40,179 nucleotides of DNA, taken from positions 1 through 40,179 of the forward strand of contig WRPF01000034.1 of the NCBI GenBank assembly GCA_009773335.1, written 5' to 3'. The notes below the pieces were generated by a model. It had not been told where the DNA came from and searched no databases. It worked only from the letters and a program-made list of their open reading frames with translations. Each line of letters starts with the position of its first letter. The stretch's first letter is position 1. Positions 7,884-15,260 of this stretch are shown piece after piece. The position numbers and the translations under genes are program-made. The stretch is from Caulobacteraceae bacterium. Lineage in GTDB: Bacteria > Pseudomonadota > Alphaproteobacteria > Caulobacterales > Aquidulcibacteraceae.

Positions 7884-9221
7884 ATGTCCGATCCTGCACT
7901 CCTGCCGCGGCTCATCCGCCTCGCCGGTCCCGTCGCCATTGCGCGGCTGGGCATCATGGGCATGGGCGTCGCCGACACGATCATCGTCGGTCAGCTCGCG
8001 CCGAGGGAGCTTTCGCACCTTGCGCTGGGCTGGGCGCCGACGGGGCTCTTCCTCGTCGGCGCGATCGGTCTGCTGGTCTCGGTCCAGGTGCTCGGCGCGC
8101 GCGCCATCGGCGAAGGCCGTGCGGCCCACGCAGGCGCGGTCTTGCGGCGCGGCCTCATCATCGCCTGGATTGCCGGCGGGGTATCGGCGGCGCTCATCGC
8201 GCTGTCTGCGACGCCCGCGCTGCTCGCACTCGGCATCAAGCCGGATCTGGCGGCGGCGGCCGGCAAGGTCGCGATGGTGCTGGGGCTCTCCATTCCGCTG
8301 CACCTGACCTTCATCGCGGCGTCGTTCTTCATGGAGGCGATTTCCCGGCCGAACGCCGGCGCTGTTGTCATGTGGCTCGGCAACGCCGTGAACATCGCGC
8401 TGAATCTTGTGCTGGTGTCGGCGTACGGCGCGGTGGGTTCGGCATGGGCGACCGTGGGCGCGCGGGTGTTCCTCGTCGCAGGCCTGCTCGGATGGATCTT
8501 CCTCAAGTTGCGCGACAGCGGCTTCGGAGTCGCGCAACCTGCGCCGTCCTCCGCGCCGGGCTTCGGCGCGATGCTCGCCGTCGGCGCGGCGGCGGCGATC
8601 AGTCAGGTGGCGGAAGCGGGCGCCTTCGGCGGCATGACGGTGATTGCGGGCCGCATCGGCGAAGACGCAGTGGCGTCGTACCAGATCGTGCTCAACCTGC
8701 TGGCCGTCGTGTTCATGATCGCACTGGGCTTCGCGGCGGCGACGCAGGTGCTCGTTTCGGAATCCATCGGCGCAGACCAGAAAGCGCAGGCGACGCGCGC
8801 CGGCTGGCTCGGACTGGGCGTGAACACGCTCGCCATGTTTGCAGCGGCAGTTTTGATCCTGCTCTTCGCGCAGCCGATCGGGCGCGCCTTCAGCGCCGAT
8901 CCCGCGCTGGTGGCGGCGGTGGCCGCGCTCATGCCGATTGCGGCGCTGGTGCTGGCGCCTGACGGCGGGCAGGTGGTGGCGGCGGCGGCGCTGCGCGGGC
9001 GCGGCGACAACTGGTTCCCGACCGCGAGCCACGTCTTCGCCTACGTGATCGTCATGCCGCCGCTCGCGTTTCTTCTCGGCGAGATGCAGGGGCGCGGCGT
9101 GGCGGGCTTGATGGAAGCCATCTTCATCGCCAGCTGCATTTCGGTCGGCGTGCTGGTGGCGCGGTTCGCGTGGCTGACACGCCGGGCGCAGGGTGGTTTC
9201 GCGCAGCCGCGCGAAACCTGA
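7884..9221 (+). CDS. MATE family multidrug exporter
   Basis: A 445-residue integral membrane protein with about 12 hydrophobic segments arranged as two homologous halves, the length and layout of the NorM-type MATE family. These proteins export cationic drugs and other compounds from the cytoplasm in exchange for Na+ or H+. Family features visible are an N-terminal LAGPVAIARLGIMGMGVADT, the early GQLAPRELSHLALG segment, and SQVAEAGAFGGMTVIAG opening the second half. The ATG at 7884 lacks a clear ribosome-binding site. Its end is 13 bases from the convergent minus-strand gene, and no terminator hairpin is visible between them. Confidence 0.9.
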   Translation: MSDPALLPRLIRLAGPVAIARLGIMGMGVADTIIVGQLAPRELSHLALGWAPTGLFLVGAIGLLVSVQVLGARAIGEGRAAHAGAVLRRGLIIAWIAGGVSAALIALSATPALLALGIKPDLAAAAGKVAMVLGLSIPLHLTFIAASFFMEAISRPNAGAVVMWLGNAVNIALNLVLVSAYGAVGSAWATVGARVFLVAGLLGWIFLKLRDSGFGVAQPAPSSAPGFGAMLAVGAAAAISQVAEAGAFGGMTVIAGRIGEDAVASYQIVLNLLAVVFMIALGFAAATQVLVSESIGADQKAQATRAGWLGLGVNTLAMFAAAVLILLFAQPIGRAFSADPALVAAVAALMPIAALVLAPDGGQVVAAAALRGRGDNWFPTASHVFAYVIVMPPLAFLLGEMQGRGVAGLMEAIFIASCISVGVLVARFAWLTRRAQGGFAQPRET

Positions 9222-9234
9222 AGCCTGCGCTCAA

Positions 9235-10125
9235 TCAGACGCCGAGGATCCAGCCTTCTTCCTGCGTGACGGTTTCGACGAGGGAGTCCTGATCCTTCTT
9301 CGGGCCGAACGCTGCCGCCAGTCGGCCCTTCTCGTCGAGCGCTGCGAAATGTTCGGCGGCGGCGCGCACCTGCGCGGCGTCCTTCACTTCGCCTGCGCCG
9401 GGCTTGCCGGCGTGCAGCGTCGGATAGATTTCCGCCGCGACCACGGCCACGCCTTCGAGATCGTCCGGCGTCAGCGGCTTCCAGCCCGTCTCGAACGGCC
9501 AGAGCTTCAGCCCGTCGCCGAGCTTGCTCTTCAGCTTCTTCACGACCGGCAAACCGGTCAGCGCCTGTCCGCCGACGGAGCCCTGATAATAAAGCTTCCA
9601 GATCGGCGAGGGTCCCTTGATCGCCTGCTCCGCCAACCGATATTCGGGCAGGTCTTCGGCGGCGTGATCGCGCGGGCGCTTCACCGCGAGCATGGTCTGC
9701 GCGTCCTTGGCCGGGCAGCCCCAGAACGGAAACGCCTCGCCGGTCATCAGCCGGTTCATCTTCGCGCCGATCTGGAACCGGTTGTTGGTGTTGTCCGGCT
9801 TGTCGCGCATTTCGGATGCGACGAAGTCGATCAGCGCCGACCACGGCGCGCCTTTCAACTTGAGCGCGGCGGCTGTTCCTTTCGGAAAGCCGAGCGGAAA
9901 GTCGAAGCCCAGCAGCACGCGATCGTTGCGCCGTGCGAGATCGGCGAGCGTCTTCTCGATCAGCGCCAGCGCTTCTGCGCGCGTCGACGGGTTGTGTGCT
10001 TCAAACGCCAGCTGGAAGCGGACATTCTTCTTCAGCACCCCGATCCAGATGGAATCGGAGCCGGTCGTCGGTCTGGAGGCGGCGCTCCAGTCGACCATGA
10101 CGTAGGCGTCGAACAGGCGTGACAT
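9235..10125 (-). CDS. DUF429-like predicted RNase H-fold protein
   Basis: A 296-residue soluble protein. The N-terminus DAYVMVDWSAAS followed by DSIWIGVL, and a later RVLLGFDFPLGFPKG, give two beta-strand motifs each bearing acidic residues (VDWS and GFDF). This pattern is typical of the DUF429 group with a ribonuclease H-like fold. Further conserved-looking pieces are NRFQIGAKMNRLM, FPFWGCPA, and a WKLYYQGSVGGQALTG stretch near residue 180. The biochemical role of the family is not established to my knowledge. It stands between a convergent MATE gene (13 bases) and, upstream on the same strand, the oxidoreductase gene, which starts from its own promoter region and ends 26 bases before this one in coordinates; cotranscription in the order oxidoreductase then this gene is possible. 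Confidence 0.6.
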   Translation of the reverse strand: MSRLFDAYVMVDWSAASRPTTGSDSIWIGVLKKNVRFQLAFEAHNPSTRAEALALIEKTLADLARRNDRVLLGFDFPLGFPKGTAAALKLKGAPWSALIDFVASEMRDKPDNTNNRFQIGAKMNRLMTGEAFPFWGCPAKDAQTMLAVKRPRDHAAEDLPEYRLAEQAIKGPSPIWKLYYQGSVGGQALTGLPVVKKLKSKLGDGLKLWPFETGWKPLTPDDLEGVAVVAAEIYPTLHAGKPGAGEVKDAAQVRAAAEHFAALDEKGRLAAAFGPKKDQDSLVETVTQEEGWILGV

Positions 10126-10151
10126 GAAACTCTGGTTCTAGAAGTGAGAAA

Positions 10152-11156
10152 TCAGCTGAGCTTCACAAGCATCTTGCCGGTGTTGGCGCCGGAGAAGAGA
10201 TTGAGGAACGCCTTCGGCGCATTCTCGATGCCGTTCTCCACGGTCTCTTCCCACTTGATCTTTCCCTCGGCGATCCACTGCGTCATGTCGGTCAGGAACT
10301 GCGCGCGCTGGCTCCAGTAGTTCGAGACGATGAAGCCCTGGATCTTCAGGCTCTTGCCGACGACGTAGATGAGGTTTCTCGGGCCGGGCTTCGGCTCGGT
10401 GTCGTTGTATTGTGAGATCATTCCGCACTCGGCGAAGCGCGCGCCCGGACGCGCCACTTCGAGCGCCACTTCAAGATGCTCGCCGCCGACATTGTCGAAA
10501 TAGACGTCGATGCCCTTCGGCGCGGCGGCGCGCACGGCGGCGAGGAGATCGCCGCAGGTCTTGTAGTTCACCACCTCGTCGACGCCGACGCCCTTCAGCC
10601 ATTTGGCCTTGTCGTCGGAGCCGACCGAAGCCACCACCGTGCAGCCCTTGATCTTGGCGATCTGCGCCACGATCGAGCCCACAGCGCCCGCGCCGCCGGA
10701 GACGAACACGGTTTCGCCAGGCTTGGGATCGCCGATGTTCAGGAGGCCGGTGTAGGCGGTCATGCCCGGCATGCCGAGCACGCCGAGATAGGCCTGCGGC
10801 GGGGCGTTGGAGGCGGGCAGTTTCTGCAGCGCGCCGGCGGGGCCCACGAAAGCCTCGCGCCAGCCGAACATCGACTCCACGAGATCGCCCGCCTTGAAGG
10901 CCGGATCGCCGGATGCGACCACCTGGCCGACCGCGCCGCCCTGCAGGGCTTCGCCGATCTGGAAGGGCGGCACATAGCTTTCCCGGTCATACATCCGGCC
11001 GCGCATGTAGGGATCGACGGACATCCACAGGTTCTTGACCAGAACCTCGCCGGGGCCGGGATCGGCCAGCGTCACTGAGGCGACCTCGAAGTTCTCGGCC
11101 TTCGGCGTGCCGACGGGGCGGCTTTTCAGGCGGACTTCACGCGACGTATGGGCCAT
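10152..11156 (-). CDS. NADP-dependent zinc-free medium-chain oxidoreductase (CurA/prostaglandin reductase type)
   Basis: A 334-residue member of the medium-chain dehydrogenase/reductase superfamily, the branch that reduces the double bond of alpha,beta-unsaturated ketones and aldehydes with NADPH. Signatures are LWMSVDPYMRGRM near residue 43, LGMPGMTAYTGLL near 125, and the Rossmann motif VFVSGGAGAVGSIVAQ just after. The catalytic and structural zinc ligands of alcohol dehydrogenases are missing, as expected for this branch. The start at 11154-11156 is supported by GGGAGG five bases upstream and by the MAHTSREVRLKSRP opening that the family shares. It is divergent from gltX, with 115 bases between them. 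The physiological substrate is unknown. Confidence 0.9.
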   Translation of the reverse strand: MAHTSREVRLKSRPVGTPKAENFEVASVTLADPGPGEVLVKNLWMSVDPYMRGRMYDRESYVPPFQIGEALQGGAVGQVVASGDPAFKAGDLVESMFGWREAFVGPAGALQKLPASNAPPQAYLGVLGMPGMTAYTGLLNIGDPKPGETVFVSGGAGAVGSIVAQIAKIKGCTVVASVGSDDKAKWLKGVGVDEVVNYKTCGDLLAAVRAAAPKGIDVYFDNVGGEHLEVALEVARPGARFAECGMISQYNDTEPKPGPRNLIYVVGKSLKIQGFIVSNYWSQRAQFLTDMTQWIAEGKIKWEETVENGIENAPKAFLNLFSGANTGKMLVKLS

Positions 11157-11271
11157 CGGGGCCTCCCTGGCATGCTTTTGGGACTGCTTGTGGATCGTTT
11201 CGACGGATTTGCGCCCATTCACCACGGCGGGCCGCGCTTGTCCAAGGGGCGGCGAGCCGCGATAAGGCGCG

Positions 11272-12609
11272 ATGACTCCCAAATTGCGTTTCGCGCCGAG
11301 CCCCACGGGCCGGCTCCATGTCGGCAATATCCGCACCGCTCTCCTGAACTGGCTGTTCGCACGCCAGCAGGGCGGCCAGATGCTCCTGCGCATCGACGAC
11401 ACCGATCTCGAGCGGTCCACGAAGGCCTTCGAGGAAGGCATCGAGACCGATCTCAGATGGCTTGGCCTCGACTGGGACGAGCGCGCGCAGCAGTCGACGC
11501 GGTTTGCGTCCTATGACGCGGCGGCGGAAAAGCTGAAGGCTGCGGGCCTGCTGTATCCCTGCTACGAGACCGAGGAAGATCTCGAACGCAAACGCCGCAT
11601 CGCGCAGTCGCGCAACAAGCCGCCGGTGTACGATCGCGCGGCGCTGTCGCTGACGGACGCCGACCGCGCGGCGCTCGAAGCGGAAGGGCGCAAGGCGCAC
11701 TGGCGCTACAAGCTTTCGGGCAAGCGCGTGGAATGGACCGACCTCGTGCGCGGGCCGCAGTCGATCGACACGACCTCGCTCTCCGATCCCGTTCTCATCC
11801 GCGCCGACGGCGCCTATCTCTACACGCTGCCGTCGGTCGTCGACGACATCGAGTACAAGATCACCCACATCGTGCGCGGCGAGGATCACGTCACCAACAC
11901 CGGCGTGCAGGCGGAAATCTTCGAAGCGCTCGGCGCAAAGCTGCCGATATTCGGGCACTTTCCGTTGCTCGTCGGCGCAGATGGAGAGGCGCTGTCGAAG
12001 CGGCTCGGTTCGCTGTCCGCGCAGATGCTGCGCGACGACGGCTTCGAGACGGTCGCCATTCTCAGCCACCTCGCGAAACTCGGCACGTCCGATCCCGTGG
12101 AGGCGCGATCCGATTTCGCGACGCTCGCGGCGGAATTTTCCTACGGCAAGATCGGCCGCGCGCCCGCGCGGTTCGATCCCGAAGAGCTGAAGCGCGTCAA
12201 CGCTGCGGTGCTGCACGCCATGCCCTACGACGCCGTGAAGGATCGCCTCGCGGCGTTTGGCGCGGATCTCGGCGAGACGTTCTGGAACACGGTGCGCGCC
12301 AATCTCGTGCTGCTGCCGGACGTCGCGGCGTGGGTGAAGGTGATCGCCGGACCGATCACGCCGGTCATTGCGGATGCAGGGTTTGCGGAAGCCGCGCTGA
12401 GCGTGCTGCCGAAGGGCCCGTACGATGCGACGTCGTGGGGCGCGTTCGTCGACGCGGTGAAGGGCAAGACCGGCGCGAAGGGCAAGGGCCTGTTCATGCC
12501 GCTGCGCCAGGCGCTGACGGCGATGGATCACGGGCCGGAGATGGCGCCGCTGTTTGCGCTCATCGGCGAAGAGAAGGCGCGCGCGCGCCTGAGCGGGCAA
12601 GCGGCGTAA
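11272..12609 (+). CDS. gltX: Glutamyl-tRNA synthetase
   Basis: A 445-residue class I aminoacyl-tRNA synthetase that charges tRNA with glutamate. FAPSPTGRLHVGNIRTA at 7-23 contains the HIGH-type motif as HVGN (16-19), and LLRIDDTDLERS follows. The KMSKS-type loop is GEALSKRLGS near residue 240. The zinc-binding region of some GluRS is replaced by YPCYETEEDLERKR, where only one cysteine remains. At 445 residues it is slightly shorter than many GluRS. Alphaproteobacteria often carry two gltX copies, and one may be non-discriminating and charge tRNA-Gln as well; which one this is cannot be decided here. A TIR-domain gene follows after 5 bases. Confidence 0.93.
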   Translation: MTPKLRFAPSPTGRLHVGNIRTALLNWLFARQQGGQMLLRIDDTDLERSTKAFEEGIETDLRWLGLDWDERAQQSTRFASYDAAAEKLKAAGLLYPCYETEEDLERKRRIAQSRNKPPVYDRAALSLTDADRAALEAEGRKAHWRYKLSGKRVEWTDLVRGPQSIDTTSLSDPVLIRADGAYLYTLPSVVDDIEYKITHIVRGEDHVTNTGVQAEIFEALGAKLPIFGHFPLLVGADGEALSKRLGSLSAQMLRDDGFETVAILSHLAKLGTSDPVEARSDFATLAAEFSYGKIGRAPARFDPEELKRVNAAVLHAMPYDAVKDRLAAFGADLGETFWNTVRANLVLLPDVAAWVKVIAGPITPVIADAGFAEAALSVLPKGPYDATSWGAFVDAVKGKTGAKGKGLFMPLRQALTAMDHGPEMAPLFALIGEEKARARLSGQAA

Positions 12610-12614
12610 GCGCC

Positions 12615-13400
12615 GTGGCCGACGTCTTCATCAGCTACAAGCGCGAGGATCGCGCGTGGGCGGAAGCGGCGTCGGCGAAACTCGTCGAGGCCGGCTGGTC
12701 CACGTGGTGGGACACCTCGCTCGTGGCCGGCGAACGCTTCTCCGATGTGATCGGACGCGAACTCACCGGCGCAAAAGTCGTGGTCGTTCTCTGGTCGAAC
12801 GCGTCGCTCACGTCGAACTGGGTGAAGGCGGAGGCGCAGTACGCGTTCGACGCCGACAAGATCGTCGCCGCGCGCATCGAGGACGTGACGCCGGGCTTTC
12901 CGTTCCAGTCGATCCAGACCTGCGATCTCATCGCCACGCAGCCGCGCTTCGCCGCGCCCGCGCAATGGGCGGCGTTGCTGGAGGGCGTGCGGCGCAAGAC
13001 AGGCGTTTCGGCGAAGCCGGCGATCTCGGTCGCCGATGCGCTCGCGGTCACGCGCGCTGCAAAGGCCGCGATGCGGACGCGCCTCATCGATGTCGCGCGC
13101 GCACGCGATCTCGTCACCTATCAGGAGCTCGCGGCCGAGACGGGCGTGCCCATCGGCGAGGCGCTGTTCGATGCGCTGAATGCGGTGGCCATCGACAACA
13201 GGAAACGCGGCGAGCCGGTGCTGAGCGCACTCGTCGTCGGCAAGGACGGCGCGCCCGGCGACGGCTTCTTCACGCGCCGCTGGATCGAGGTGTCGCCGGA
13301 GGCGCCACACCTCGAGAAGCTCGCGGCGTGGCGCGTGGAATGCGAGCGCGTGTGGGCGCACTGGGAAGAGTGGTCGCTGGACGCGGATATGGCGGGGTAG
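12615..13400 (+). CDS. TIR-domain protein with intact catalytic glutamate and a C-terminal LSALVV/GFF module
   Basis: A 261-residue protein starting at GTG 12615, 5 bases after the gltX stop. Residues 1-~125 are a canonical bacterial TIR domain: VADVFISYKREDRAWAE, then GWSTWWDTSLVAGERF, VVVVLWSNASLTSNWV and KAEAQYAF. The glutamate at 73, three residues after SNWV, matches the NADase catalytic position, so the protein could cleave NAD+ or make signalling nucleotides. Residues ~160-250 hold a second module with VTYQELAAETG, LSALVVGKDG and GDGFFTRRW, a pattern I have seen attached to restriction-like or defence-like proteins of unknown role. The GC content resembles the host, unlike the adjacent reverse transcriptase operon. 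The position after gltX suggests cotranscription with a housekeeping gene. A defence role is inference. Confidence 0.85.
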   Translation: MADVFISYKREDRAWAEAASAKLVEAGWSTWWDTSLVAGERFSDVIGRELTGAKVVVVLWSNASLTSNWVKAEAQYAFDADKIVAARIEDVTPGFPFQSIQTCDLIATQPRFAAPAQWAALLEGVRRKTGVSAKPAISVADALAVTRAAKAAMRTRLIDVARARDLVTYQELAAETGVPIGEALFDALNAVAIDNRKRGEPVLSALVVGKDGAPGDGFFTRRWIEVSPEAPHLEKLAAWRVECERVWAHWEEWSLDADMAG

Positions 13401-13435
13401 CGTTCGCTCCGCTGGTCATCGCTGCGATCAACACC

Positions 13436-14395
13436 TTACTTCGAGTTAGAGCGGACACGTTTGTCCCGTTTTTGTCGAATTACATTCATCCTCCTAGCGA
13501 TTTTTTGTCCCCACTCGCGCTGCGTACCCAGAATGTGAAGCTGTCCGCCAAGGCGGCTCAATAGGCGATTTGCTTTTGCCTCATACTCGCTCGGATCAAC
13601 GCTGTTTCTCAATGCGGCTTCAAGATCGCGGATTGCTAGGTTCGAGGAATTGGCCGGATGGAGTTCACCGCATCTCACCACGACGCCGGTGACTGTGGAG
13701 TCACGGTTAGTCGTCACGAACGCGATATCGTGGGTCTTGTATCCGTGTGAGGCGATTATCTCGCGAACTTGCACGAGCAGTGCGCCAGGCACCTCGGCGC
13801 CCGAAATTGTCAGGTTGTCGACCCACAAGGACATTTTCGTGCCGAACGCTAGGCACGCGTTGTCGATTTGATCGAACATTTTTCGATGCGCCAGCATCAC
13901 CAAAACCGGTGTTGCTGGAGCGCCATACAAAACTCGTCCTTCAAAAGTGAGCAGTTCGGTGATGAGGCCGGCAACATCTGGATGCATCGAAAACTCTTCG
14001 CGGAAGAACCGCGCGATGTATCGTCTCGAAACCGACGGATAAAATTTTCGCAGATCCAGCGTTAGGATTTGTTTGGCGTCAACGTGGACCGCCGCATTCT
14101 CGCGTTGCCCGCGACCACGTCTGGGGCTTGCGACATAATCTGGGAGCCGAATCTTGCTTAGCTGATACTTTAGCGCTTCATTCACCGAGCGCAGTGGGCC
14201 GCGCGGATAGCATAGTGGACGGGCCTTTCCGTCTATCTCGCGAACCTCTGCCACCACGAATGACTTCTTGTATTTTATGAGCCCCTTTAGCTGGGGAAGT
14301 GGCCTTCGCAGGAGATTGGCCAGCTTTTTTTGAGTTAGGCGCTGCGCCAAAGGCGATCGCGTCAACGCATATCGCTCATGCGTCCGCTTTGTCAT
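13436..14395 (-). CDS. Retron-type reverse transcriptase with WVDN active-site variant
   Basis: A 319-residue reverse transcriptase. The retron-specific motif NAxxH is present as NAAVH (100-104), just before the first catalytic aspartate in LTLDLRKFYPSVS (D114). The motif before the active site, GAPTSP in typical retrons, is YGAPATPVLVMLAH (157-170). The YxDD box reads WVDN (191-194), so the first aspartate is kept and the second is Asn. The second retron hallmark VTG is at 235-237 (TVTGVVV). These features place it among retron reverse transcriptases, but in a divergent branch. The C-terminal ~80 residues are basic and likely bind the template RNA. I chose the ATG at 14393-14395, with AGGA 9 bases upstream; a TTG would add 3 residues. 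It overlaps the upstream HTH gene by 20 bases. GC is clearly lower than in flanking genes. Confidence 0.88.
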   Translation of the reverse strand: MTKRTHERYALTRSPLAQRLTQKKLANLLRRPLPQLKGLIKYKKSFVVAEVREIDGKARPLCYPRGPLRSVNEALKYQLSKIRLPDYVASPRRGRGQRENAAVHVDAKQILTLDLRKFYPSVSRRYIARFFREEFSMHPDVAGLITELLTFEGRVLYGAPATPVLVMLAHRKMFDQIDNACLAFGTKMSLWVDNLTISGAEVPGALLVQVREIIASHGYKTHDIAFVTTNRDSTVTGVVVRCGELHPANSSNLAIRDLEAALRNSVDPSEYEAKANRLLSRLGGQLHILGTQREWGQKIARRMNVIRQKRDKRVRSNSK

Positions 14396-14699
14396 TCGGC
14401 GCAATCCTGTCGAGAAATTCCAATACTCTCTTCGCGACTATCGTCTTGCCGCGAGACGGATTCGGAATGCTCTCAAGCTCTTCGGCGAAAAAAACGAGAT
14501 TCGACATCTTCACTTTCAACGCATCCGAATAGCGTTCAAGCAAATCCATCGATACCGACTTAGATGCGCTCTCAACTTCTGACACTACCGATTGCGAAAC
14601 ACCCAAGCGCTCAGCCATTTCTGCTTGGTTAAATCCCCAATATAGTCGTGCCAGTCGCAATGCCTCATTTATCAATGGGCGCTTTGCTGCCTTAGTCAT
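14376..14699 (-). CDS. Cro/cI (XRE)-type HTH protein of the retron operon
   Basis: A 107-residue protein. Residues ~14-68 form a lambda-repressor-like helix-turn-helix: LARLYWGFNQAEMAERLGV, then SQSVVSEVESASKSVSMD as the recognition part, then LERYSDALKV. The C-terminal ~35 residues are a short tail without a recognised domain. It overlaps the reverse transcriptase start by 20 bases, so the two are very probably cotranslated. HTH proteins accompany some retron types and may act as effector, regulator or antitoxin-like partner; the order small ORF, HTH, reverse transcriptase suggests it also controls the operon. The 31-base AT-rich palindrome upstream (15112-15142) is a candidate binding site. 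Confidence 0.85.
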   Translation of the reverse strand: MTKAAKRPLINEALRLARLYWGFNQAEMAERLGVSQSVVSEVESASKSVSMDLLERYSDALKVKMSNLVFFAEELESIPNPSRGKTIVAKRVLEFLDRIAPNDKADA

Positions 14700-14729
14700 G
14701 GCTGCCTGCCCACTAGAAGGGGTCGCCGC

Positions 14730-14861
14730 CTAGCTGTCGTCTCCAGAGTTGAAGACGCGAATAAGCCAGACAACCAACCGCGCAACGAGGACGGCGAATA
14801 CGAAGATTCGACGCCTCCACGACGGTCTGTGGCGCTGCTGGTGGTTGGGATCGTTGTCCAT
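14730..14861 (-). CDS. 43-residue single-helix membrane protein, first gene of the retron operon
   Basis: A short open frame of 43 residues, ATG at 14859-14861 and TAG at 14730-14732. The N-terminus is polar and basic (MDNDPNHQQRHRPSWRRR), followed by one strongly hydrophobic stretch of about 16 residues (IFVFAVLVARLVVWLI) and a short polar tail RVFNSGDDS. The positive-inside rule predicts the N-terminus in the cytoplasm. It ends 30 bases before the HTH gene on the same strand. There is only a weak purine stretch (GAGAG) as ribosome-binding site. The shape is that of a small membrane toxin or membrane-acting effector, as found in some retron and toxin-antitoxin systems, but no sequence family is recognised and it could be a chance frame. 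Confidence 0.5.
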   Translation of the reverse strand: MDNDPNHQQRHRPSWRRRIFVFAVLVARLVVWLIRVFNSGDDS

Positions 14862-14874
14862 ACGTTGAGGCTCT

Positions 14875-15111
14875 CATTCCCGCCGAAGTGCCGGCGCCTG
14901 AAGGAAGGAGAGGGGTCGATCAGCAGCAGTTTTACCCCTAATAGGCCGCGCCCGGCCTGAGGGCGCGGCACCGAGGCACCGACATCCCTGCACACGCGGA
15001 CGGTGGTCGAGAAGCTAAGCTTCTCACAGGGCTCAAGGCCCCAGTATGCGTCAGGTACGAATTGGACTTCCACAACGACTCAAGCCTAGGCGATTCTTCG
15101 CCGCTCAGCAA
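14875..15111 (-). ncRNA. Candidate retron non-coding RNA (msr-msd) region: hairpin-rich leader
   Basis: About 240 bases upstream of the retron-like operon contain no convincing gene but a series of perfect inverted repeats: 15089-15102 (5-base stem, 4-base loop), 15009-15025 (7-base stem, loop TAA), 14945-14969 (9-base stem, 7-base loop) and 14881-14896 (5-base stem, 6-base loop). Retron ncRNAs lie upstream of the reverse transcriptase operon and fold into several short msr hairpins plus a long msd hairpin. The location and fold fit, but I could not find a convincing pair of long flanking a1/a2 repeats or the branching guanosine, so the ends are arbitrary. The strand is assigned from the operon. 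Confidence 0.4.
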
Positions 15112-15142
15112 GATAAAATATCGCGTATAGCGATATTTTATC
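15112..15142. promoter_or_regulatory. 31-bp AT-rich palindrome, candidate operator/promoter of the retron operon
   Basis: GATAAAATATCGC at 15112-15124 and its exact complement at 15130-15142 flank a 5-base centre. The AT content is striking in this genome. On the minus strand the left arm contains TAAAAT, 5 of 6 matches to a -10 box, although no good -35 could be assigned. The position, just upstream of the hairpin-rich leader, fits a promoter overlapped by an operator for the HTH protein. Confidence 0.5.
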
Positions 15143-15260
15143 GGCGATCAGAAAGAGTGACGCGCACACACGCCGTTTCGCGGACTGTGAGAGGAAGCCT
15201 CACCTGCGACGGTTCTCGTTGCCTCGCCGCCCCTCAAACCTCTCCAAAATGTCACTTGAG

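Noticed and set aside
14713-14946. Possible retron a1/a2 pair: CTATTAGGGGT (minus strand, 14936-14946) against ACCCCTTCTAG (14713-14723)
   Set aside because: Two mismatches in 11 bases, no AGC-type branching site after the first arm, and it would enclose the 43-residue ORF. Kept only as a possibility for a structure search.
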